The notes: a model not told the origin generated them from the sequence alone. DNA of 64,000 nucleotides from Amphibiibacter pelophylacis (GCF_037688875.1 NZ_JAWDIE010000010.1:1-64000), one strand, 5' to 3'; positions 1-7,951 are shown, numbered from the stretch's first letter. A program made the numbers and translations.

Positions 1-3000
1 TTTCTAAGCTGCCTATCCGGCAGTGAACGTGCCCTTGGTCAGGTTGCTGGGGACGGCATTTTTCTAAGCTGCCTATCCGGCAGTGAACCTGGCACTGGTA
101 CATTTCTAAGCTGCCTATCCGGCAGTGAACGGCATGGATCGCTGTCGCTCAGGTGGCGCGGCTTTCTAAGCTGCCTATCCGGCAGTGAACACGGGGTTCT
201 AGGGGCGTCCAAGCCCCTAGTATTTCTAAGCTGCCTATCCGGCAGTGAACTTGATACCGACGATAAGACTTGTCGTTCTGTTTTTCTAAGCTGCCTATCC
301 GGCAGTGAACTTTTTTTATTCAGTTGTTTTTGGCCAGTGTATTTTCTAAGCTGCCTATCCGGCAGTGAACGCGCCGGGCGTGAGGGGCTCGACTTGCGTC
401 CATTTCTAAGCTGCCTATCCGGCAGTGAACTGACACTGGCGCTCTTCCTTCCCTGAATTCCAATTTCTAAGCTGCCTATCCGGCAGTGAACATGAGACTA
501 CGCTCGTTCGTCGGGTGCTTCGTTTTCTAAGCTGCCTATCCGGCAGTGAACCCCAAGGACAAGCCCATGGCCATCGCCGCGCTTTTCTAAGCTGCCTATC
601 CGGCAGTGAACTGCTTCACGCCGCCTTGGTATTCACCGACCAATTTCTAAGCTGCCTATCCGGCAGTGAACATGGATCAGCTGGAGCAGATGACCCGCGA
701 GCATTTCTAAGCTGCCTATCCGGCAGTGAACGATCTTGCCGCCGGGAAGTGGGAGGTTTTTCATTTCTAAGCTGCCTATCCGGCAGTGAACAAGGTGAAC
801 TCCTGGGGCGTAACCTCCAGGCTTTTCTAAGCTGCCTATCCGGCAGTGAACGCTGCTGTTGCTGCCATCGGTGGCGGCGCATTTTTCTAAGCTGCCTATC
901 CGGCAGTGAACCGCGAGCGCATCCAACGTTGCTGGCTTGACTGCTTTCTAAGCTGCCTATCCGGCAGTGAACTTGTCTGGGACGACCTGTCATTGCGCCT
1001 GAAGTTTCTAAGCTGCCTATCCGGCAGTGAACGCAGCCGAATTTGAGGCCGTTCGACCGTTGCTTTTCTAAGCTGCCTATCCGGCAGTGAACGCGATGCT
1101 GTTTTTGATCAGCAGCCGCTGGGTTTTCTAAGCTGCCTATCCGGCAGTGAACGACCACCACCACGTCGCGGCCCTCGTCGCGCATTTCTAAGCTGCCTAT
1201 CCGGCAGTGAACCAGAAACTGACGACGTCGCTGTTCGCCGGAATTTTCTAAGCTGCCTATCCGGCAGTGAACGCATTGTTCGTAGCACGCCAGCGCTTCA
1301 CAGTTTTCTAAGCTGCCTATCCGGCAGTGAACGTGCTTTGCTCTCTCTTGTCGGGACGTTTATATTTCTAAGCTGCCTATCCGGCAGTGAACTGGTGAAC
1401 ATGTAGACCCCTGATCGGTTTGCATTTTCTAAGCTGCCTATCCGGCAGTGAACGATTTAACAGATGAAGCGGTTTCAATATAAATTTTCTAAGCTGCCTA
1501 TCCGGCAGTGAACGCCTCCTCGATCTGCGCGCCCAGACACTCGCCTTTCTAAGCTGCCTATCCGGCAGTGAACCAGCCCGGTGAAAACCCGGCAGCGCAG
1601 CGGCTTTTCTAAGCTGCCTATCCGGCAGTGAACGCGACTCGCTCCAGGATGTGCGAGCCCAAAAATTTCTAAGCTGCCTATCCGGCAGTGAACGTTTGCC
1701 GCTGGCGCTGATGGTACAGCGAACCTTTCTAAGCTGCCTATCCGGCAGTGAACCCATGATGTCCCTGCTGGCTCCGCAGGGGTCATTTCTAAGCTGCCTA
1801 TCCGGCAGTGAACGAGCAGGATGATCGTGATCATGAGCGCCGGATTTTTCTAAGCTGCCTATCCGGCAGTGAACCGACGAAAGTGTAAGTGTCACGAAAA
1901 CCCGAATTTCTAAGCTGCCTATCCGGCAGTGAACTCAGGTGGCTGCTGTCACTGCTGTGGGCGCTGTTTCTAAGCTGCCTATCCGGCAGTGAACGTGGCT
2001 GTCATGGCTGTTGTCGTCGCAGTCAATTTCTAAGCTGCCTATCCGGCAGTGAACAGTTTGAGCGCGGTCTGGGCAGCCCCGGACAGTTTCTAAGCTGCCT
2101 ATCCGGCAGTGAACCTGCTCAACGAGCTGGCGCCACTGCTGGGTCTTTTCTAAGCTGCCTATCCGGCAGTGAACATCGGTAATCAGGTTGCCGCTGTCAC
2201 TGCCGTTTTTCTAAGCTGCCTATCCGGCAGTGAACTCACGGATCGCGAAACGCGGTCCACCGCACCGTTTCTAAGCTGCCTATCCGGCAGTGAACCTGGC
2301 CTATAAGCGGGCAAGGGAATCCCCGGATTTCTAAGCTGCCTATCCGGCAGTGAACACCTCAACATATGCAGGAGCAGTATGCGAAAGTTTCTAAGCTGCC
2401 TATCCGGTAGTGAACAAATTCAGGAATCAACCGGGCTGGGCCGGATTTTTCTAAGCTGCCTATCCGGCAGTGAACACGGGTTGGGGTGCGCAGCAGGCTG
2501 GCGATCATTTCTAAGCTGCCTATCCGGCAGTGAACGCTCTGGTGTAGGTGATTCTTCTTTTGGCGGTTTTCTAAGCTGCCTATCCGGCAGTGAACAGATT
2601 CGGCAGCATGTTTTGAAGTACCGCGCATTTCTAAGCTGCCTATCCGGCAGTGAACGCGGCTGTCGGCGTCGCAATCATGGCCATCATTTTCTAAGCTGCC
2701 TATCCGGCAGTGAACTCCAGCTGGCGTGCTAATGCTGACGGCCTGAATTTCTAAGCTGCCTATCCGGCAGTGAACACTTAGTAGTCAGCGAATCAGTGAC
2801 ACTCGCATTTCTAAGCTGCCTATCCGGCAGTGAACGTAATAGTTTTCATGATCGACCTTTCAAATCATTTCTAAGCTGCCTATCCGGCAGTGAACTATTG
2901 GGGAGATTTTGGGCGCGCTGGGGGATGTTTCTAAGCTGCCTATCCGGCAGTGAACGCTGCAGGCGCGGACCCTGCGTCCGTGCGGCTTTTCTAAGCTGCC

Positions 3001-3315
3001 TATCCGGCAGTGAACGTGGCGTGCGAAGTGCGGGCGCAGGAGGATCATTTCTAAGCTGCCTATCCGGCAGTGAACTCGGAACCCAAGCCCGCCATTGAGC
3101 AGTTCAATTTCTAAGCTGCCTATCCGGCAGTGAACGACCAGATGCCCGACCAGCCAGACCTCGACTTTTTCTAAGCTGCCTATCCGGCAGTGAACTTACA
3201 GCCGCCTGACATGCAGAAGCTGTGCTCTTTCTAAGCTGCCTATCCGGCAGTGAACGCCGGAAGCGATTTTGGAGATTTCCGCAGCGTTTTCTAAGCTGCC
3301 TATCCGGCAGTGAAC
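1..3315 (-). CRISPR. Type I-F CRISPR array, 56 repeats in window, truncated at left edge
   Basis: A 28-bp repeat occurs 56 times with 55 spacers. Read on the minus strand it begins GTTCACTGCC and ends CTTAGAAA, with a CTGCC/GGCAG stem around a GGATA loop, the classic I-F form cut by Cas6f. Spacers are 32 nt, except 33 nt at 431-463, 912-944, 1393-1425, 1814-1846 and 2175-2207, and only 14 nt at 89-102. One repeat (2388-2415) has a C-to-T change at 2408 that breaks the middle stem pair. The leader and cas genes lie to the right, so transcription runs leftward and the newest spacer is 3256-3287. Position 1 is already a repeat start, so the array may continue outside the window. Confidence 0.99.
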
Positions 3316-3446
3316 TCAAGTGTATCCCACGCAAGCTTTTGCTTTCATTGGGAAATCTGAGCTTTTTGGCTTGCAGCCCCTCCTTTGGCTGCAAGCGTTT
3401 AAGTGATTGATTTTTAAAGAGTGCTGGTAGTACCCTCAAAAAAGGG
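3316..3446 (-). promoter_or_regulatory. CRISPR leader with IHF-like site and 10-bp inverted repeat
   Basis: This 131-bp AT-richer stretch between cas6f and the first repeat is the leader by position. Minus-strand bases 3412-3400 read AATCAATCACTTA, a full match to the IHF consensus WATCAANNNNTTR. IHF bending of leaders is known to assist spacer integration in I-F systems. A perfect 10-bp inverted repeat (3369-3378 with 3387-3396, 8-nt loop) lies between the IHF site and the array; it has no T-run and is not a convincing terminator. An array promoter must lie here, but I could not fix its -35 and -10 boxes. Confidence 0.75.
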
Positions 3447-4013
3447 TCAGAACCAGGGGATGGTGGCTGTAGGGCTCAGACCGTAGGCGTTGAAGGCTCC
3501 GGTGACCGGTGTGGATTGGGCCGGACTCAGCCGCAGGAACAGCAGGAAAGACTGACCTGTGCTGGCACTGCGCAAGGGCAGAAAAGGCAGCTGAAGGGTC
3601 TGCGCTGCGCTGTCTGGAATGCGTTCCTGAGCCTGGGCGTCGGTCAGGCCATGACGCTTCATCTGGCGCCGCCGCAGGCGCTCCGGGCTGCTCCTGGCCT
3701 GCACGCGGCACAGTCGCCGGTGCGCTGCATCGGCAGGCACTGCGCAAATCGTGCTTGTCGCGACATGGTCGGTCATGGCCGAAAGCCAGGGCTGCGCCAT
3801 CAGCTGGTTCAGCCGATCAGGCTGGCCCAGCAGGCGCAGGCAAGACCCCAAGCCCAGCGGGCGCCCGGAATAGCCTGGAAAGCTGACCCCCACGTCGCTA
3901 CACGCCAGCTGCACCAGCGCGCGGTGCAGCTTGGCGTATAGCGCAGGCATCAGCAGGCTGACCGGGAACTCCGGATCGGGCCGCAAGTGGATGTCGATGT
4001 AGTGCGTCAGCAT
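3447..4013 (-). CDS. cas6f: Cas6f (Csy4) crRNA-processing endoribonuclease
   Basis: This 188-residue protein is the size of Csy4. It cuts the CRISPR transcript at the 3' base of each repeat hairpin and stays bound to the crRNA tag. His30 in the AKLHRAL context matches the catalytic His29 of Pseudomonas Csy4. The Arg-rich helix (VQARSSPERLRRR, about 104-116) is the RNA-binding helix. The C terminus is the typical PWF. It is the last gene of csy1-csy2-csy3-cas6f, three bases after the csy3 stop and just before the leader. It should also cut the degenerate repeats at 7523-7601. Confidence 0.97.
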   Translation of the reverse strand: MLTHYIDIHLRPDPEFPVSLLMPALYAKLHRALVQLACSDVGVSFPGYSGRPLGLGSCLRLLGQPDRLNQLMAQPWLSAMTDHVATSTICAVPADAAHRRLCRVQARSSPERLRRRQMKRHGLTDAQAQERIPDSAAQTLQLPFLPLRSASTGQSFLLFLRLSPAQSTPVTGAFNAYGLSPTATIPWF

Positions 4014-4016
4014 GGC

Positions 4017-5051
4017 TCAGTCCTTGCCTGCATCGCCGAAGACGCCACCGCGGATCAGTGTGGCCATCACGAAGTGCTGATGCTTCAGCTCGGGCACCCT
4101 GTCTTTCAGCAGCCAGTTGTCCAGCAGGCTGTAAAAATCCTCTTTGTCGCCCGGCCGGCGGCAGGCTTTGCCCAGTGTGGTGATGGAGCCGTAGGGCTCG
4201 ACCGCAATCGGGCCAACGACATCCACCTCGCGGTGCCAGGTGTCAATGGTGCGGAGGGCATTGCCCAGCTTCTGGGAATGCATGCCCGCTACATCGCCGA
4301 CCTTGTACAGCGTCTTGCTCTTGCCTGAACTGCCCTTGTCCAGAATCAGCTCCTGAGAAGGGTAGACTTCCTGCCCCGCCCCCAGTCGGGCGAAGGCTGT
4401 GACCTGGAGCAGGACGTGGCTCTGCCCGCCCAGACCCGCAGCAATCACGTCGCCCAGTTCTTTCAGGGGGGCAGCCGACGCCCCGGCTTCAAAATTGCGC
4501 AGGGACAGCGCCAGCCCGTCGAAAGTCCAGCTCTTCTGGGCAAGGCCGTTGACCATGTGCTGCACCAGCACCTCGACCTGCTCGGCACCCACGCGGTTGC
4601 GCCACAGGAAGCGGCCGTTGGCCAGGTTCCAGGCGTAGCGCGAGGCCAGCTCGCCAAAGCCGACGCTGTCCACATAGCCGCGCACGGTGGCCAGAAGCTT
4701 GGCCAGATAGTCGGCGTTGTTGCAGGCGTTAGGGGTACCCGCAACGCTGAGAACGCGCAAGGTAAAGCAGACTTTCAGGGTATCTGAAGCTGCAGGCAGC
4801 GCAGCCACCTCAACAGTCTGCAGGTTCGGGTTTTCGATGGAGGCATCGAGCTTGACCGGATCCTGGTCCTTGGTCTTCAGCCGGTTGGAGATCGTGCCCC
4901 GCACCGATTTTTCGCGTACGGGCACCGGGGCCCAGCCCGTCGCACTGTCGCGGTCGTTCCATGAGCCTGAAAACAGCAGCGCGTCGGAAGGGTCCAGCTT
5001 GCGCTCGAAAGCCAGTACAGAAGCGGTCTTGAGGGGATTTTGGGTTGCCAT
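4017..5051 (-). CDS. csy3: Cas7f (Csy3) Cascade backbone protein
   Basis: This 344-residue protein forms the six-copy backbone that holds the crRNA guide in the I-F surveillance complex. The ATG at 5051 is chosen because the protein then begins with the conserved Csy3 N terminus (MATQNPLKTASVLAFERKL) and AAGGAG lies just upstream. The frame is open farther upstream, but that stretch overlaps csy2 and has no family similarity. Conserved stretches include LLFSGSW near the start and GVFGDAGKD at the end. It lies between csy2 and cas6f with short gaps, which indicates one transcript. Confidence 0.97.
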   Translation of the reverse strand: MATQNPLKTASVLAFERKLDPSDALLFSGSWNDRDSATGWAPVPVREKSVRGTISNRLKTKDQDPVKLDASIENPNLQTVEVAALPAASDTLKVCFTLRVLSVAGTPNACNNADYLAKLLATVRGYVDSVGFGELASRYAWNLANGRFLWRNRVGAEQVEVLVQHMVNGLAQKSWTFDGLALSLRNFEAGASAAPLKELGDVIAAGLGGQSHVLLQVTAFARLGAGQEVYPSQELILDKGSSGKSKTLYKVGDVAGMHSQKLGNALRTIDTWHREVDVVGPIAVEPYGSITTLGKACRRPGDKEDFYSLLDNWLLKDRVPELKHQHFVMATLIRGGVFGDAGKD

Positions 5052-5071
5052 TTTGATATCTCCTTGAGGGG

Positions 5072-6088
5072 TCAGTTGAAGTCGTAGTCTTCGTCGGCAG
5101 CCTCTGCCGCCGGGCTGAAAAAGTTGCGGCAGCGGTAAAGGCCGGTGTCCTGCCGGGTGTCTGCAAACCACAGCATCTGGACGGGATCCTGCAGACGGTG
5201 GGGACTGATCCACTGGCCCACTGAATACAGGCTCTCCACGAAACGAAACGGGGTCGTGGCGTCCCTGGCATTGGCCACAGCCCCGGGGTCGTGCAGCGGC
5301 CCCAGTGCGCCATAACCGACCGGTATGGGAACGACCCACCCTAGGCCAGCACGGTCATGCCACCATGCCTTGTCCCGGGCCGCTTTGCTGTCCTGTTCAG
5401 GCGGGTGATAACGCCAGTTGATCCGGGCCAGCGACAGCCAGGCGTCCAGCCGCGTCGCATCCGGCTGCTCGGCCAGCAGGGCTTGCAGACGGGTCTGGAT
5501 CAGATCATCCCTGGAGACCAGCGCAAAACCGGGCAGCACAGCGCGGCGCAGGGTACTGAAGGCCTCGGCCATTTGCTGCTCAGTGCCAGTCAGGTGCACC
5601 GCGAAGGGCTGGCTGCGACGAACGTTGCTGCCGGGGACGGGCAGAACGCTGCCCCCGGCCAACCGCAGGCTGTGAACCAGTTCCATCAGCGCAGGGATCA
5701 TCTGCCCGGCCGCAGCCGGATCCTCATCCCAGAGATCGCCATGGACAGCCAGGACCAGACTGATCTCCAGGTGGATACGGCCTTCTTCGACAATGGCCGC
5801 CGTACTGCCATCCTTGCCCACCGGATTGCGGGTCAGCCGGAAAGTGCGGACAAAACCCTCGTCGGTCACCAGCTCCTGGTGGTTGTGGCACACCACACCC
5901 ACAGCGCTGAAGCGCACCGGCAGACCGCGTGCGCGGGCCTTGCGCTCCAGAGCCCACATCCAGCCCATAAAGGCGGTGATGGCCGGGAAACCGTGGGTCA
6001 ACGGGCTGGAAATAGCGTTGGCGTTCTGCACCCGCAAGTGCGGCAACACCAGCAGATGCTTTACAGAGGGGAGATTGTGAAGACTCAT
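5072..6088 (-). CDS. csy2: Cas5f (Csy2) Cascade subunit
   Basis: This 338-residue Csy2 protein pairs with Cas8f to cap the 5' handle of the crRNA. Recognisable family features are the N-terminal LLVLPHLRVQNANAISSPLTHG block and the RINWRYHP and VGYGALGPLHDPG segments. Its ATG overlaps the csy1 stop by four bases (ATGA), so translation of the two is probably coupled. The C terminus is acidic (AADEDYDFN). No domain is missing compared with the family's usual length of about 330 residues. Confidence 0.96.
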   Translation of the reverse strand: MSLHNLPSVKHLLVLPHLRVQNANAISSPLTHGFPAITAFMGWMWALERKARARGLPVRFSAVGVVCHNHQELVTDEGFVRTFRLTRNPVGKDGSTAAIVEEGRIHLEISLVLAVHGDLWDEDPAAAGQMIPALMELVHSLRLAGGSVLPVPGSNVRRSQPFAVHLTGTEQQMAEAFSTLRRAVLPGFALVSRDDLIQTRLQALLAEQPDATRLDAWLSLARINWRYHPPEQDSKAARDKAWWHDRAGLGWVVPIPVGYGALGPLHDPGAVANARDATTPFRFVESLYSVGQWISPHRLQDPVQMLWFADTRQDTGLYRCRNFFSPAAEAADEDYDFN

Positions 6089-7434
6089 AGTCCTCCCTTT
6101 ACGGCACGCCGTTGCAGCGGTATCGGCCAGACGGTCTCAATGACGGCCTGGCGCGCCCAGTGGTGGTATTCCGTGTCGCCCAGACCCAGAACGCCGTGCT
6201 CGCGCAAGCGGGCATTGATCCACCGGGCAAAGCGGCTGGCCACCTCGTCAGGCCAGTCGCCCCAGTGGTAGGCGCGTTCAAAGGCGGCGTCCTCGTCCGG
6301 ATGCTCATCGCCGCGCCGATCCGGGTCAGCGCGCCCCGGGTCCAGCCACAGCTTTTCGCACTCGGGCAGCTGGCAGTCGGCGCTGCGGGTCCAGCCCGGC
6401 GGCTGGCTGGCATGAACGGTCTCGCCGAACACCAGCAGCTGGGCCCCAAGCGCCTGCTCGATGCCCTCACGCCGGGTGCGCGTTGCCATGACCGCCGGGG
6501 GATCGGTTTTCAGAAAATCGGCCAGTTCGCGCAACAGCAACCGCACCTCAGGCTGCTGCCCGAACAGATCAACGGCCGAGGACCGGTGCAGCAGGCGTGG
6601 CCCTTCGACGCGGACGGGCTGGGGCGGCAGCGAGGCCAGAAGGTAGTTGGCCCCGCCCCGGTCGCTGTTGAGCTGAGAGATATTCTGGGGTTTTGTTCCG
6701 CCCAGCTTGCGGACCGCCAGCCCCACATATTCGTGGTTGACCCCTGTGGCTGGCTGCCTGTCCCGGCGCGCCCGGCGCAATGCCGTGTTGGCTTCGCCGA
6801 AGCGGGCTTCGCGGATGTCATCATGTACGGCGTGCACCAGACTGCTTGGAAACTGCGGCTGAAGCAGGTGGTACTGATCATCCTGGGCGGCGTCATCCCC
6901 CGCCAGCCAGTACACCTGCTTGGCCAGTTCATGCGATGCGGGCTGGCCTCCCTGGCGCACCAGCCCTCCCCAGGCCGCCAGCCATGAAGCCGCAATGGCC
7001 GGATCGTCATGCAAGGCCCCGGCCAGATCCGCATCCTGCGCCTGAACCCAGTCGAGCAGCCGACGGCCTTCAACGTCCAGCTTCAGGAACTTGAACACGT
7101 CCAGGGCTGCGGCATTGCCCACCACATCCACCGCAAAACCGTCGGCCAGCACATGGCTGCCGATGTCTTCGTGGGGCGCAAGCTCTCCCGGCGAAACATA
7201 CAGGCTGCTGCCCCGTGCATCCGGGTGTGTGGCCTTGAGGACGTGGGTGACGGCCTGAATCTGCGACACCCGCCGGGCGGCATCCGCCAGCCAGGTGCTG
7301 TAGTCATACTTTGACGCCGCATCGGCGTCCAACTCCTGGCCTTTCTGTTTGGCCTCTCGCCGCTCATCGATGAAAGCAGCAATAGCCAGACGGAACGCCT
7401 CAGAGCGTGGCGTTCGACCTGTGTGTGATGACAT
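6085..7434 (-). CDS. csy1: Cas8f (Csy1) large subunit of I-F Cascade
   Basis: This 449-residue Csy1 protein recognises the CC PAM and forms the foot of the complex with Csy2. Family features include the N-terminal AIAAFIDERR helix, LKATHPDARGSS, and GGTKPQNISQLNSDRGG at about 250. It starts the csy1-csy2-csy3-cas6f operon. GGAG sits seven bases before the ATG. Its promoter must lie in 7435-7560, the same stretch that holds the degenerate mini-CRISPR and its target at 7503-7528, so expression is probably subject to Cascade-mediated repression (inference). Confidence 0.96.
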   Translation of the reverse strand: MSSHTGRTPRSEAFRLAIAAFIDERREAKQKGQELDADAASKYDYSTWLADAARRVSQIQAVTHVLKATHPDARGSSLYVSPGELAPHEDIGSHVLADGFAVDVVGNAAALDVFKFLKLDVEGRRLLDWVQAQDADLAGALHDDPAIAASWLAAWGGLVRQGGQPASHELAKQVYWLAGDDAAQDDQYHLLQPQFPSSLVHAVHDDIREARFGEANTALRRARRDRQPATGVNHEYVGLAVRKLGGTKPQNISQLNSDRGGANYLLASLPPQPVRVEGPRLLHRSSAVDLFGQQPEVRLLLRELADFLKTDPPAVMATRTRREGIEQALGAQLLVFGETVHASQPPGWTRSADCQLPECEKLWLDPGRADPDRRGDEHPDEDAAFERAYHWGDWPDEVASRFARWINARLREHGVLGLGDTEYHHWARQAVIETVWPIPLQRRAVKGGL

Positions 7435-7485
7435 GCGATGTCTCCTCTCTGGATTAAATCCGATCTCAAGATCATTGCCATCTTA

Positions 7486-7514
7486 TTGGTAAATTGATTT
7501 ATCCGGTGTATTCT
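7486..7514 (+). promoter_or_regulatory. Predicted promoter of the degenerate mini-CRISPR
   Basis: TTGGTA (7486-7491) and TATTCT (7509-7514) are separated by exactly 17 bp, each matching four of six sigma-70 consensus bases. The expected start point, about 7521, falls just before the first degenerate repeat at 7523. That coincidence supports a real short transcription unit. The -10 box lies inside the sequence matched by the mini-CRISPR guide, so the RNA could also shut off its own promoter. Confidence 0.55.
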
Positions 7515-7528
7515 TATGAAAAATTTAC
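7503..7528 (+). promoter_or_regulatory. Predicted Cascade target site (CC PAM plus partial protospacer) upstream of csy1
   Basis: CC at 7503-7504 is the I-F PAM, directly followed by a partial protospacer from 7505. Compared with the guide at 7550-7573, positions 1-5, 7, 9-11 and 13-16 are identical. The only differences in the first 16 are at 6, 8 and 12, and positions 6 and 12 are flipped out and not read in type I Cascade. Overall 17 of 24 match. The site lies about 70 bp upstream of the csy1 ATG. It covers the place where a -35 would fall for a possible csy1 -10 (TAAGAT, minus strand 7485-7480). Confidence 0.7.
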
Positions 7529-7601
7529 TGCTGAAAAGCAGCTTAGCAAGGTGTGTACTTGTGAACAAAGCACATTAACTGCCGCATAGGCAGAGTTACA
7601 A
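7523..7601 (+). ncRNA. Degenerate mini-CRISPR encoding a crRNA-like regulatory RNA (CreR/CreA-like)
   Basis: Two decayed I-F repeats flank a 24-nt guide, in the orientation opposite to the main array. Repeat 1 (7523-7549) has stem CTGCT/AGCAG with loop GAAA, then CTTAGCAA, which matches 7 of 8 bases of the crRNA 5' handle CTTAGAAA. Repeat 2 (7574-7601) keeps CTGCCGCATAGGCAG, differing from the main repeat core at one loop base, but its 3' flank has decayed. Cas6f cutting after each stem would release about 52 nt (7542-7593): handle, 24-nt guide and hairpin tag. The guide (7550-7573) matches the CC-PAM site at 7503-7528. The locus itself is preceded by AA, not CC, so it should not be self-targeted. 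Confidence 0.8.
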
Positions 7602-7615
7602 AACTGTACTCAGTT
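7602..7615. promoter_or_regulatory. Inverted repeat upstream of the HigA-like gene
   Basis: AACTG (7602-7606) and CAGTT (7611-7615) form a perfect dyad around TACT, 39 bp before the antitoxin ATG and directly after the second degenerate repeat. Antitoxins of this class often bind a dyad in their own promoter, so this may be the operator. A role as a hairpin in the RNA is equally possible. The site is short and could be chance. Confidence 0.35.
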
Positions 7616-7654
7616 CGATACATTTCATCATGATTGACATCCGAAATTCGAGTC

Positions 7655-7951
7655 ATGAGCATCAAAACTGTCCCTTTTGACATCGTCGCGGAGCTGGACA
7701 GCGAAGCGGCCATCCAGGAATACCTAGCGCAGGTCTTTGCAGATGGTGATACAGACGAAATCCTGCGCGCCTTGGGTCATGTGGCACGCGCGCGTGGCAT
7801 GACCCAACTTGCCGTAGACAGCGGGCTGGGGCGCGAAAATCTCTACAACGCCTTGAAGCCAGGGGCCAAGCCTCGCTTTGACACCATCCTGCGGGTCTGT
7901 CATGCCTTGGGTGTGCAACTGGCTCCCAAGGCGGTTCAGGCCAGCGGCTGA
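7655..7951 (+). CDS. Lone HigA-like addiction-module antidote protein (HTH)
   Basis: This 98-residue protein matches the family of putative addiction-module antidote proteins, the DNA-binding antitoxins paired with RelE/ParE-type toxins. The helix-turn-helix is at about 44-85 (ARGMTQLAVDSGLGRENLYNALKPG, then FDTILRVCHALGVQL). The ATG at 7655 is preferred over an upstream TTG at 7634; neither has a strong ribosome site. The toxin that normally sits just upstream is absent and the mini-CRISPR occupies that place. The gene is convergent with cas3 and overlaps its end by 16 bp, splitting the cas cluster in two. It may be a remnant antitoxin or a cas regulator. Confidence 0.85.
   Translation: MSIKTVPFDIVAELDSEAAIQEYLAQVFADGDTDEILRALGHVARARGMTQLAVDSGLGRENLYNALKPGAKPRFDTILRVCHALGVQLAPKAVQASG

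Noticed and set aside
515..3439. Many long open frames on both strands across the array
   Set aside because: All are built of the translated 28-bp repeat with spacer-encoded residues between; they arise from the repeat having no stop in those frames and are not genes.
3432..3447. ACCCT/AGGGT hairpin with an A/T loop at the cas6f stop
   Set aside because: The stem is only 5 bp and the T-run is in the loop, not after it, so it is not a convincing terminator.
7418..7451. Second possible hit of the mini-CRISPR guide at the csy1 start codon, after CC at 7418
   Set aside because: Only positions 2-7 and a few scattered bases match, in a GT-rich run that is likely by chance. The site at 7503 is far better.
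7408..7473. A minus-strand mini-ORF over the csy1 start, considered as a CreT-like toxin RNA
   Set aside because: It has no ribosome site, continues through csy1 in another frame and shows no cluster of rare codons. The target position fits csy1 control better.
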